NCBI GenBank assembly: GCA_947373745.1
Contig: CANBZB010000003.1
Span: 1-49,204, forward strand
Length of the DNA stretch: 49,204 nt
Direction: 5' to 3'
Origin: Burkholderiales bacterium
Lineage (GTDB): Bacteria > Pseudomonadota > Gammaproteobacteria > Burkholderiales > Burkholderiaceae_C
Shown: positions 1 through 7,455 of the stretch, piece after piece
Layout of the letters: every line of letters starts with the position of its first letter
Position numbering within the stretch: the stretch's first letter is position 1
Notes under the pieces: generated by a model
The model's database searches: none
Seen by the model: the letters and a program-made list of their open reading frames with translations, nothing else
Told to the model about the DNA's origin: nothing
Program-made: the position numbers and the translations under genes

Positions 1-92
1 CCTAGCGTAGCGCCATGGGTCATGTTGAAAGCACCTTTCCAACTTTTGGCCAGAGGTGTGCGCGCGGTAGAAACAATTACTGCATTGGTCAT
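1..92 (-). CDS. Thiolase (acetyl-CoA acyltransferase), N-terminal fragment cut by window edge
   Basis: This frame is absent from the ORF track because it runs off the window. Reading the minus strand from the ATG at 92 gives 30 codons beginning MTNAVIVSTARTPLAKSWKG, the typical opening of thiolase-superfamily enzymes (an AxIVxxxRTP beta strand and loop). The start lies 9 nt after the stop of the upstream dehydrogenase gene and has AAGGA just before it, so the two are co-transcribed. A thiolase beside a hydratase/dehydrogenase is the usual pairing that completes beta-oxidation by cleaving 3-ketoacyl-CoA. The catalytic Cys and His lie outside the window, so the substrate class (fadA-like, paaJ-like or acetoacetyl-CoA thiolase) cannot be decided. 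Confidence 0.85.
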   Translation of the reverse strand, partial: MTNAVIVSTARTPLAKSWKGAFNMTHGATL

Positions 93-101
93 GGGAATTC
101 C

Positions 102-2201
102 TTAATTGAAAGTTTTGCCTTCGGCTGCCAATTTCGCCAACAAGGGCGCTGGCTTCCAGAACTCGGCATCGTCATGCGGGTTGGCGGCAAAGCGGTGCAT
201 GGCTTGCACCACATTGAAGAGACCCACTTGGTCTGCATACAACATAGGTCCACCACGATAAATCGGGAATCCGTAGCCCGTGATGTAAACCATATCGATA
301 TCACTGGCCTTGGATGCAATACCGTCTTCCAAGATATGTGCAGCTTCGTTCACCAATGAAAACACCAAGCGTTGGACAATTTCTTCGTCGCTGATTTTTC
401 TGGCTGTGATACCCATTGCTGCGCGATGTTTGACGACCATGTCTTCCACTTCTTTGTTGGGAATGGCGTCGCGTTTGCCGGCCTGGTAGTCATACCAACC
501 TTTGCCAACCTTTTGTCCAAAGCGGCCCATTTCACATAGCAAGTCAGCTGTCTTGCTGTATTTCATATTTGGTTTTTCGACATAACGGCGTTTGCGAATA
601 GCCCAGCCGATGTCGTTACCTGCTAAATCGCCCATGCGGAAAGGCCCCATGGCGAAACCAAATTTCTCGATGGCTTTGTCGACTTGTTGGGGTGTGCATC
701 CTTCTTCTAATAAGAAGCCGCCTTGGCGACCGTATTGTTCGATCATGCGGTTACCAATAAAACCATCGCAAACGCCAGAGACAACTGCAGTCTTTTTAAT
801 GGTTTTAGCAAGCGCCATCACCGTGGCCAATACATCTTTGGCAGTCTGTGCGCCGCGCACTACTTCCAACAATTTCATGACGTTGGCTGGACTAAAGAAG
901 TGCATACCAATCACATCCTCAGGACGCTTGGTGAAATTAGCAATCGCATTGACGTCTAGCGTTGAAGTGTTGGAAGCCAAAATCGCACCAGGCTTCATCA
1001 CAGCATCTAGTTGTTTAAATACGGTTTCTTTGACGCCCATTTCTTCGAATACGGCTTCGATCACCAAGTCAGCGTCTTTGATGTCGTCATAACTCAGCGT
1101 GCTGGTGAGTAATGCCATGCGTTGCGCATATTTGTCTTCTTTGAGTTTGCCTTTTTTAACTTGGGCTTCGTAGTTTTTCTTGATGGTGGCGATGCCACGG
1201 TCAAGCGCTTCTTGCTTGGTTTCCAGTATCTTGACGGGAATACCGGCATTCAAGAAATTCATGCTGATACCACCGCCCATAGTCCCTGCACCGATCACCG
1301 CAACTTGTTTGATAGCGCGTGTGGGTGTGGTGTCAGGGACGTCTGCAATCTTGGACGCGGCGCGTTGCGATGTGAATAAATGTCTCAGAGCTCGGCACTC
1401 AGGTGTCCACATCAAATTGATGAAGAGTTCACGCTCTAACACCATGCCATCGTCGAATTTTTTCTTGGTCGCTGCTTGCACGGCATCCACGCACTTTGGA
1501 GGTGCGGGATAGTTTTTGGCCATGCCTTTGACCATATTGCGTGTGAATTGGAAGTACGCATCGCCTTGTGGATGTTTGCAAGGCAAATCACGCACACGCG
1601 GTAAAGGTCGCACGTCAGCAACTTCACGGGCAAGCTTCAAAGCTTCATCCATCAAGGACTCGGGGGATGCGGCCATCTTGTCGAACAATTTTTGTCCGGG
1701 CAGCATCGCTAGCATTTCGCTTTTGATAGGCTCTCCGCTAACGATCATGTTGAGTGCAGGCTCCACACCCAAAACGCGAGGCAAACGTTGTGTGCCGCCC
1801 GCACCAGGAATCAAACCAATTTTGACTTCAGGCAATGCAATGCTGGCTCCTGGTGCAGCAATGCGGTAGTGACAGCCGAGGGCTAGTTCTAAACCACCAC
1901 CCATCGCTACGGTATGCACTGCGGCCACAACAGGTTTTGCACAATTTTCAATTTGTGCGATCACACTTAGTAAATTAGGTTCTTGCGTAGCCTTAGGAGA
2001 TCCAAACTCACGGATATCAGCGCCGCCAGAAAAAGCTTTGCCATGCCCAGTGATCACAATCGCTTTAATGGAAGCATCTTGCGCAGCTTTTTCTACCCCT
2101 TCGGTGATAGCTTGGCGGGTTGATAACCCAAGTCCATTGACGGGTGGATTGTTTAAAGAAATAACAGCCACGTCGCCGTGAACTTTGTAGTCTGCACTCA
2201 T
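102..2201 (-). CDS. Bifunctional enoyl-CoA hydratase / 3-hydroxyacyl-CoA dehydrogenase (FadB/FadJ-like)
   Basis: The 699-residue protein carries two beta-oxidation activities: hydration of trans-2-enoyl-CoA and NAD-dependent oxidation of the 3-hydroxyacyl-CoA. Residues 1 to about 190 form a crotonase fold with the oxyanion-hole segment FSGGADIREF and likely catalytic glutamates near 105 (GGGLELALG) and 125 (LPEV). A Rossmann fold starts near 300 with GAGTMGG, followed by HFFSPANVMKLLEVV and CDGFIGNR of the dehydrogenase, then the helical C-terminal domains. Length is close to FadB/FadJ (about 715-730). The start is supported by AAGGAA a few bases upstream. It lies 65 nt after livF and 9 nt before a thiolase. 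A 10-bp-arm palindrome sits about 34 bp upstream, so it may be controlled separately from liv. Chain-length specificity cannot be read from sequence. Confidence 0.93.
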   Translation of the reverse strand: MSADYKVHGDVAVISLNNPPVNGLGLSTRQAITEGVEKAAQDASIKAIVITGHGKAFSGGADIREFGSPKATQEPNLLSVIAQIENCAKPVVAAVHTVAMGGGLELALGCHYRIAAPGASIALPEVKIGLIPGAGGTQRLPRVLGVEPALNMIVSGEPIKSEMLAMLPGQKLFDKMAASPESLMDEALKLAREVADVRPLPRVRDLPCKHPQGDAYFQFTRNMVKGMAKNYPAPPKCVDAVQAATKKKFDDGMVLERELFINLMWTPECRALRHLFTSQRAASKIADVPDTTPTRAIKQVAVIGAGTMGGGISMNFLNAGIPVKILETKQEALDRGIATIKKNYEAQVKKGKLKEDKYAQRMALLTSTLSYDDIKDADLVIEAVFEEMGVKETVFKQLDAVMKPGAILASNTSTLDVNAIANFTKRPEDVIGMHFFSPANVMKLLEVVRGAQTAKDVLATVMALAKTIKKTAVVSGVCDGFIGNRMIEQYGRQGGFLLEEGCTPQQVDKAIEKFGFAMGPFRMGDLAGNDIGWAIRKRRYVEKPNMKYSKTADLLCEMGRFGQKVGKGWYDYQAGKRDAIPNKEVEDMVVKHRAAMGITARKISDEEIVQRLVFSLVNEAAHILEDGIASKASDIDMVYITGYGFPIYRGGPMLYADQVGLFNVVQAMHRFAANPHDDAEFWKPAPLLAKLAAEGKTFN

Positions 2202-2234
2202 GCGGGTTCCTTGTTGAGACTGAATTGGGACAAG

Positions 2235-2256
2235 AAAAAGAACGGTCGTTCTTTTT
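2235..2256. promoter_or_regulatory. Palindromic candidate operator upstream of the beta-oxidation gene
   Basis: Arms of 10 bp (AAAAAGAACG / CGTTCTTTTT) flank a 2-bp centre GT. The core GAACG-GT-CGTTC has the same layout as the element at 9126-9137 (GCACG-AC-CGTGC), and both sit in A/T tracts. It lies between the end of livF and the start of the hydratase/dehydrogenase gene. TetR-family regulators of acyl-CoA catabolism commonly bind palindromes of this size, but the actual regulator is unknown. The arms could also fold as a weak A/U-rich terminator hairpin after livF. Confidence 0.5.
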
Positions 2257-2266
2257 TCATTCTAGA

Positions 2267-2962
2267 TCAAACTTCCAGCCATTCACGCCGGATATAGGCG
2301 TCTTCTCTGAGTTGAGTTGGCGTTCCTGAAAACACAATACTGCCGTGGCCCATGACCAAAACGCGGTCAGAAATTTCCATAGCAATCGTTAGCTTTTGTT
2401 CTATCAACAAAACAGAAATACCTTTTTGTTTCAAAGTTTTAAGATACTGGGCTACCAAGGCCACAATTTTGGGCGCGAGTCCCTCGGTAGGTTCATCAAT
2501 GATGATGAGATCTGGGTCGCCCATTAAAGTACGACATAGCGTCAGCATTTGTTGTTCTCCGCCAGATAAAACGCCTGCTTCGGTGTGTTGTCGCTCTTTC
2601 AGGCGTGGAAACATGGCATACATATCTTCAAAATCCCAGCGGCTGCCTACGCCCTTTCCTTTTTGTCCCAACAGCAGGTTTTGATGCACGGTGAGTTTGG
2701 GGAAAATGTCGCGGTTTTCAGGTACGTAGCCAATCCCTAAGTGAGCGATTTGGTAAGCCTTTTTGTCTAGGATGGCTTGCCCATTCCATTCAATAGAGCC
2801 TTGGCATTCCACCAGTCCCATGATGGACCGCGCCGTAGTGGAACGGCCCGAACCATTTCTACCTAGCAATGAAACAATTTCACCAGGTTTGATGTCAAAC
2901 GACACACCATGCAAAACATGGCTTTTGCCGTAAAAGGCGTGAAGGTTTTCTATCTTTAGCAT
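2267..2962 (-). CDS. livF: Branched-chain/organic-acid ABC transporter ATPase LivF
   Basis: One of two cytoplasmic ATPases of the HAAT-type importer encoded here, 231 residues, the usual LivF size. The signature LSGGEQ is at 132-137 and Walker B IIIDEP is followed by Glu157. The Walker A loop reads GRNGSGRST, with Arg at position 40 where the phosphate-binding Lys is expected; the codon is CGT. The H-loop position reads LLIEQK, with Gln instead of His, which is usual in LivF proteins. Together these suggest the ATP site anchored by LivF is hydrolytically weak. The gene follows livG by 30 nt and ends the liv series. Start is ATG with no strong ribosome binding site visible. Confidence 0.93.
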   Translation of the reverse strand: MLKIENLHAFYGKSHVLHGVSFDIKPGEIVSLLGRNGSGRSTTARSIMGLVECQGSIEWNGQAILDKKAYQIAHLGIGYVPENRDIFPKLTVHQNLLLGQKGKGVGSRWDFEDMYAMFPRLKERQHTEAGVLSGGEQQMLTLCRTLMGDPDLIIIDEPTEGLAPKIVALVAQYLKTLKQKGISVLLIEQKLTIAMEISDRVLVMGHGSIVFSGTPTQLREDAYIRREWLEV

Positions 2963-2992
2963 GGGGTGTGCTTTGTGACTATGTATTGCGGA

Positions 2993-3742
2993 TCAATGCG
3001 CTTGCGCGCTACCAAGATAGGCTTCTTGCACTTTGGGATTAGAGCGGACTGCGTCAGGAGTATCGAAAGCAATGACCTCCCCATACACCACCACAGCAAT
3101 CTTGTCTGCCAAGCCGAATACAACACCCATATCGTGCTCAACCGTGAGCAGCGTTTTACCCTCTGTGACTTGACGGATCAATTGAATAAAACGCAATGTT
3201 TCGCTTTTACTCATGCCAGCTGTAGGCTCGTCTAACAAAATAACCTCTGCGCCACCAGCGATCGTGATGCCAATTTCAAGCGCGCGCTGTTCGGCGTAGG
3301 TCAGATTCATAGCCAAGACATCGCGTTTCTTGTCTAAGCGGATTCTTTCCATGTATTGCTCAGCTAAATCGTTAGCGTCATCTAAATCAGCTAAAAATTT
3401 AAAGAAGGTGTATTTGTATCCAAGACTCCACAAAACCGCACATCGTAGATTTTCAAAAACGCTGAGCTTAGGAAAAATATTGGTAATTTGGAAACTTCGC
3501 GAAAGCCCTAGGCGGTTGATTTCAAACGGCTGCTTGCCTTCGATTCGATGCTTACCTAACCAAATTTCACCACTGGTTGGCGCAAATCGTCCGCTGATTA
3601 AATTAAATAAGGTGGATTTTCCTGCGCCGTTGGGACCAATGATGGCGACGCGCTCTCCAGCTTTGACCGCCAAATCAACACCACGAATAATTTGGGTCTT
3701 ACCAAAGCTTTTATGTAGATTTTTGAGTTCAAGTGCGTTCAC
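2993..3742 (-). CDS. livG: Branched-chain/organic-acid ABC transporter ATPase LivG
   Basis: Second ATPase of the importer, 249 residues. Walker A GPNGAGKST (Lys42) is canonical, Walker B ILLDEP carries Glu172, and the H-loop His is in VEHDMG (His203). The signature motif is LTYAEQ (147-152), lacking the glycine of the usual LSYG[QD]Q of LivG proteins. In the heterodimer this signature would face the Walker A of LivF, which is also altered. Translation starts at GTG at 3742, overlapping the livM stop by 4 nt (GTGA), so the two are translationally coupled. Confidence 0.93.
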   Translation of the reverse strand: MNALELKNLHKSFGKTQIIRGVDLAVKAGERVAIIGPNGAGKSTLFNLISGRFAPTSGEIWLGKHRIEGKQPFEINRLGLSRSFQITNIFPKLSVFENLRCAVLWSLGYKYTFFKFLADLDDANDLAEQYMERIRLDKKRDVLAMNLTYAEQRALEIGITIAGGAEVILLDEPTAGMSKSETLRFIQLIRQVTEGKTLLTVEHDMGVVFGLADKIAVVVYGEVIAFDTPDAVRSNPKVQEAYLGSAQAH

Positions 3743-5040
3743 AGCGCTTCCTCCCTGCGCTTGATTTCTTTTTCAATGAATTCTTGTGACTCACCCCAGT
3801 CATGTAAATATTGACGCCTTGCCAATTCGAAGAGACCAAAGCCAGTCACTACCAGCATCAAACATCCAAACCATGTGTGGCTTGCCTGTGTATCGAGTGA
3901 CATGCCAGCAAACCGCACCTCTGCGCCCATGGCTGCATTGAGCTGCAAGTGATAGAGCATCTCGACGATGGCAGCAACACCCACCAATCCCACCAGTGCA
4001 GTTAAACCAAGCCCTATATAGGCCACCCATATATGGCGTAACCGGCCAAATGCAGCCAAACGTAAATTCATCATGATCAAACTAGATATGCCGCCTGGAG
4101 CAAACATCACCATGAACAAAAATATAAGTCCCAAATAAAGCAACCAAGCTTTTGTGAATTCAGACAAAAGCACAAAAGCCAAAACCAACAAAATTGCGCC
4201 AATGATGGGGCCAAAAAAGAAAGTGGCGCCACCTAAGAATGTAAACAGCAAATAAGCGCCAGAGCGTGCAGCACCAACCACCTCCGCGGTCACAATTTCA
4301 AAATTAAGCGCACCAATGCCGCCCGCTATCCCGGCAAAAAAACCGGCGATGATAAAAGCGATATAGCGCACTTGCTGTGTGCTGTAACCAATGAATTCGA
4401 CGCGCTCTGGGTTATCACGCACGGCGTTCAGTATGCGACCCAAAGGGGTGCGGGTGAATGCATACATCAAGGCTACGCAAACAAATGTGTAGGCCGCCGT
4501 CAGGTAATACACCTGAATGGGTGGGCCAAACGTGATGCCTAAAAAAGGCTGTCCAAAAACGCGATTACCAGAGATGCCAGCTTCTCCGCCAAAGAAGCCA
4601 GAAAACATCAATGACATGGCGAATACCAACTCAGAGATGCCTAAGGTAATCATTGCAAATGTGGTGCCTGATTTGCGGGTTGTTACATAGCCAAACAAAA
4701 CCGCGAAGAACATGCCTCCAATCCCTCCTACCAGTGGGATCAATGACACGGGGACCGGTAGTAAACCGCTGGCGGCGGCATTGAGTGTGTGCATAGCAAT
4801 ATATGCACCGAGCCCTGTGTAGACCGCATGTCCAAAGCTCAACATACCGCCTTGTCCTAAAAGCATGTTGTAAGACAAACACACAATCATGACAGCACCC
4901 ATTTGGGTCAGCATCGAAATTGAAAAATTGCTTGAAAAGGCTTTAGGTGCCACAAGCAACATAATGGCAAAGAGTCCCCAGATTACCCAGCGTGCTACGT
5001 TGTAGGGTGTGAATGCGTAGTGGTTTGCCGTACTTTGCAT
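3739..5040 (-). CDS. livM: ABC transporter membrane permease LivM
   Basis: Inner-membrane permease subunit of the HAAT-type importer, 433 residues, about the length of E. coli LivM. Many hydrophobic helices are visible, with the family-typical GQGGMLSFGHAVYTGLGAY segment near residue 62 and the cytoplasmic coupling loop around RDNPERVEFIGY, which contacts the ATPases. The hydrophilic C-terminus (ESQEFIEKEIKRREEAL) follows an additional pair of hydrophobic segments. The start is 5 nt after the livH stop, and the stop overlaps the livG start. Substrate is not predictable from this subunit. Confidence 0.92.
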   Translation of the reverse strand: MQSTANHYAFTPYNVARWVIWGLFAIMLLVAPKAFSSNFSISMLTQMGAVMIVCLSYNMLLGQGGMLSFGHAVYTGLGAYIAMHTLNAAASGLLPVPVSLIPLVGGIGGMFFAVLFGYVTTRKSGTTFAMITLGISELVFAMSLMFSGFFGGEAGISGNRVFGQPFLGITFGPPIQVYYLTAAYTFVCVALMYAFTRTPLGRILNAVRDNPERVEFIGYSTQQVRYIAFIIAGFFAGIAGGIGALNFEIVTAEVVGAARSGAYLLFTFLGGATFFFGPIIGAILLVLAFVLLSEFTKAWLLYLGLIFLFMVMFAPGGISSLIMMNLRLAAFGRLRHIWVAYIGLGLTALVGLVGVAAIVEMLYHLQLNAAMGAEVRFAGMSLDTQASHTWFGCLMLVVTGFGLFELARRQYLHDWGESQEFIEKEIKRREEAL

Positions 5041-5045
5041 AAATA

Positions 5046-6080
5046 TTAAGTCTCGCGCTTACCCAACAAACCACGTGGTCTGAAGATCAAAATCAATACC
5101 AAAAATAAATACGGCAATATGGGAGCGACTTGTGAAATGGTAAGTTTAAGTAGGGCGTTATCTTGCGACGCAACTCCGACAGAGAGCCCCATGCTTTGCA
5201 TCAAAGACAAAACCGAATAATCGAGTGCTACTGCAAAGGTTTGGACAATACCAATAATTAAAGAAGCTAAAAAAGCCCCCGCTAAAGAACCCATGCCCCC
5301 AACGACAACCACCACAAAGATCACGGAGCCGACTGTGGCGGCCATGGCAGGTTCAGTCACAAAAGTGCTGCCGCCAATGACGCCCGCTAATCCGGCCAGT
5401 GCGGTTCCAACGCCAAACACAGACATAAAAACGCGTGGCACGTTATGGCCCAAAGACTCCACCATGTCAGGATGCGTTAGTGCAGCTTGAATCACCAGGC
5501 CAACACGGGTTTTAGTTAGCAAGAGCCATAGGCCCAGCATCATGCTGATGGCAACCAGCATCATGAAGCCCCTGGTGGCGGGGAAAGGAGAACACACCAC
5601 CCGCACCGCCGCATCAGTAACTTGGCAAAGCTCCGGAGATGCCGCACCCCACACGAGAGATAGTCCACGCATGGAGTTTTGAATTAGCGTGAATGCAGGG
5701 CCTTGTAACCCTAAAGGGGGTTGAAATTCAACAGCTGTTCTTCCCCAAACCAATTGGACGATTTCTAAAACAACGTAAGACAGTCCAAAAGTGATCAATA
5801 GCTCAGGCACATGTCCGAATTTATGCACACGGCGCAAACAAAATTTTTCAAAAAATGCACCTAATAAACCAGCAAGAACAGGCGCTAAAAATAAAGCAGT
5901 CCAAAAGCCCAAGACCGAATTGAGTGTGAAACCAATATAGGCGCCGATCATGTAAAAACTTGCATGGGCGAAATTAAGTACGCCCATCATGCTGAAAATC
6001 AATGTGAGGCCTGAACTCAGCATGAATAACAACAACCCATAACTCAATCCATTGAGTGTTGAGATTACAAAAAATTCCAT
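5046..6080 (-). CDS. livH: ABC transporter membrane permease LivH
   Basis: Second inner-membrane permease of the importer, 344 residues from the chosen start. It opens with MEFFVISTLNGLSYGLLLF and contains the conserved LNFAHASFYMIGAY segment and the coupling loop near ALTHPDMVESLGHN. The ORF track begins at 6122, but that ATG lies inside an intrinsic terminator hairpin (6102-6126). The internal ATG at 6080, preceded by AGAAAGAA, gives the normal LivH N-terminus and is preferred. A hydrophilic insertion between helices (around SMRGLSLVWGAASPELCQ) is longer than in E. coli LivH. It is coupled to livM with 5 nt between them. Confidence 0.92.
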   Translation of the reverse strand: MEFFVISTLNGLSYGLLLFMLSSGLTLIFSMMGVLNFAHASFYMIGAYIGFTLNSVLGFWTALFLAPVLAGLLGAFFEKFCLRRVHKFGHVPELLITFGLSYVVLEIVQLVWGRTAVEFQPPLGLQGPAFTLIQNSMRGLSLVWGAASPELCQVTDAAVRVVCSPFPATRGFMMLVAISMMLGLWLLLTKTRVGLVIQAALTHPDMVESLGHNVPRVFMSVFGVGTALAGLAGVIGGSTFVTEPAMAATVGSVIFVVVVVGGMGSLAGAFLASLIIGIVQTFAVALDYSVLSLMQSMGLSVGVASQDNALLKLTISQVAPILPYLFLVLILIFRPRGLLGKRET

Positions 6081-6096
6081 GAATTCTTTCTGTTCT

Positions 6097-6126
6097 AAAA
6101 AAAGAGTGCGCCTATGACGCACTCTT
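6097..6126 (-). terminator. Intrinsic terminator/attenuator between livJ and livH
   Basis: On the minus strand, arms AAGAGTGCG and CGCACTCTT (9 bp, perfectly paired) enclose a 7-nt loop TCATAGG and are followed at once by five more T residues. It begins 19 nt after the livJ stop and ends 17 nt before the livH start. This is a textbook Rho-independent terminator shape. Partial read-through would make more binding protein than membrane subunits. Confidence 0.85.
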
Positions 6127-6144
6127 CATTTGAGGTAAGAACCT

Positions 6145-7377
6145 TTAACCTGGACGTTTCATCTGGCAGCTTGTGGGAGTGCTGGCTACATATGGCTCAA
6201 ATTTTTGAACGGGCGCTAAGGTCATACCTGTGTTTTCAGCGGAGTATGGATACTTCTTATCTACCTTTTGCCAAACGGTCATGAACATCGTTTGTTGAAG
6301 TTGATGGTCTGACTTACGCATTTCATTTTCGCCCGCAAAACTTTGGAATTTAAGCCCTTCTAATGCAAAGGCAACTTTGACGGGGTCAGTTGATTTTGCT
6401 TTTGCCATCGCTAATGTCAAAGAATTGAAAATATTGTCGATGGAGTTGGTGTACATGTCATCTTTGAACTTAGCATTAAATTCCTCCATCCATTTTTGGA
6501 ATTTACCGCCCATGTTGTAGTGAGAATAACTAATCTGGAATACACGTCCTTCACCGTTTTTGCCTAGGGCAGTAGGCGTGCCAGATACACCGGTGTAGTA
6601 GGTGTAGAACTTACCTGTATATCCAGCTTCGTTGGCTGCTTTTACCAATAGCGATAGATCAGAACCCCAATTACCCGTAATCACGGTATCCGCTCCTGAA
6701 GCTTTTATTTTTGCGATGTACGGAGAGAAGTCACGCACTTGCGCCAAGGGGTGCAAATCTTCACCAACGATTTGAATATCGGGTCGCTTACGCGCTAAAT
6801 TTTCTTTGGCATATTTGGCAACTTGATGTCCATGCGAATAATTTTGATTCAGCAAATAGACCTTCTTGATATCTGACTTATCTTTCATGAACGTAGTCAT
6901 TGACTCAATTTTCATGGATGTATCGGCGTCAAATCTGAAATGCCAGAAACTGCACTTGCTATTCGTGAAATCTGGATCAACCGCTGAGTAATTTAGAAAC
7001 ACAACTTCCTTGCCGGGATTGCGATCGTTGTGCTTGTTGACCGCTTCTATCAAAGCGCCGGCTACAGATGAACCATTGCCTTGTGTAATGTATCGAGCGC
7101 CTTGGTCAATCGCAGACTGCAAGGCGTTCAAGCTTTCGGCAGGACTTAATTTGTTATCAATGGAAACGATTTCAAATTTAACTTTTGCTGGGTTATTGGC
7201 GTTGTACTTTTCTGCCAAGAATTGGTATGTTTTTAACTGGTTGCTACCAACAGGTGCCATCAAGCCTGAAAACGCTTCAATCATGACGATTTTTACAGTT
7301 TCACCAGCTTGCGCAAACGCAGCTGAGCTAAGCGCTGTGAGTGCAGCAGTGGTAATAAGTTTGTGGGTAAGTTTCAT
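6145..7377 (-). CDS. livJ: Periplasmic substrate-binding protein LivJ-type
   Basis: Periplasmic solute receptor of the importer, 410 residues. A clear Sec signal peptide (MKLTHKLITTAALTALSSAAFA, cleavage after AFA) precedes a mature protein starting QAGETVKIVMIEAFSG, the type I periplasmic-binding (Peripla_BP_6) fold. The ORF track start is 5 codons upstream, but its ATG is next to the ribosome binding site itself: AAGGAGA lies 6 nt before the ATG at 7377, so that start is chosen. It is preceded by the acyl-CoA synthetase (78-nt gap) and followed by a strong terminator. Liv-type receptors bind amino acids, but relatives beside CoA ligases often bind aromatic or aliphatic carboxylates; the latter is inferred here from context only. 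Confidence 0.92.
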   Translation of the reverse strand: MKLTHKLITTAALTALSSAAFAQAGETVKIVMIEAFSGLMAPVGSNQLKTYQFLAEKYNANNPAKVKFEIVSIDNKLSPAESLNALQSAIDQGARYITQGNGSSVAGALIEAVNKHNDRNPGKEVVFLNYSAVDPDFTNSKCSFWHFRFDADTSMKIESMTTFMKDKSDIKKVYLLNQNYSHGHQVAKYAKENLARKRPDIQIVGEDLHPLAQVRDFSPYIAKIKASGADTVITGNWGSDLSLLVKAANEAGYTGKFYTYYTGVSGTPTALGKNGEGRVFQISYSHYNMGGKFQKWMEEFNAKFKDDMYTNSIDNIFNSLTLAMAKAKSTDPVKVAFALEGLKFQSFAGENEMRKSDHQLQQTMFMTVWQKVDKKYPYSAENTGMTLAPVQKFEPYVASTPTSCQMKRPG

Positions 7378-7455
7378 AGTTGTCTCCTTCATATTTTTAA
7401 ACGATTAATGGTTACAGGGTTTGCTTTTTACGTATCTAGGGAATGCACTAGTTTG

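Noticed and set aside
2235-2257. Considered as an intrinsic terminator of the liv operon
   Set aside because: The stem is mostly A-U and the loop would be very short. The matching palindrome at 9126-9137 is not downstream of any gene, so an operator explains both better. A terminator role is not excluded.
7378-7455. Gap between acyl-CoA synthetase and livJ as a promoter or third operator
   Set aside because: No copy of the palindrome and no convincing -35/-10 pair seen; apart from the livJ ribosome binding site nothing is recognisable.
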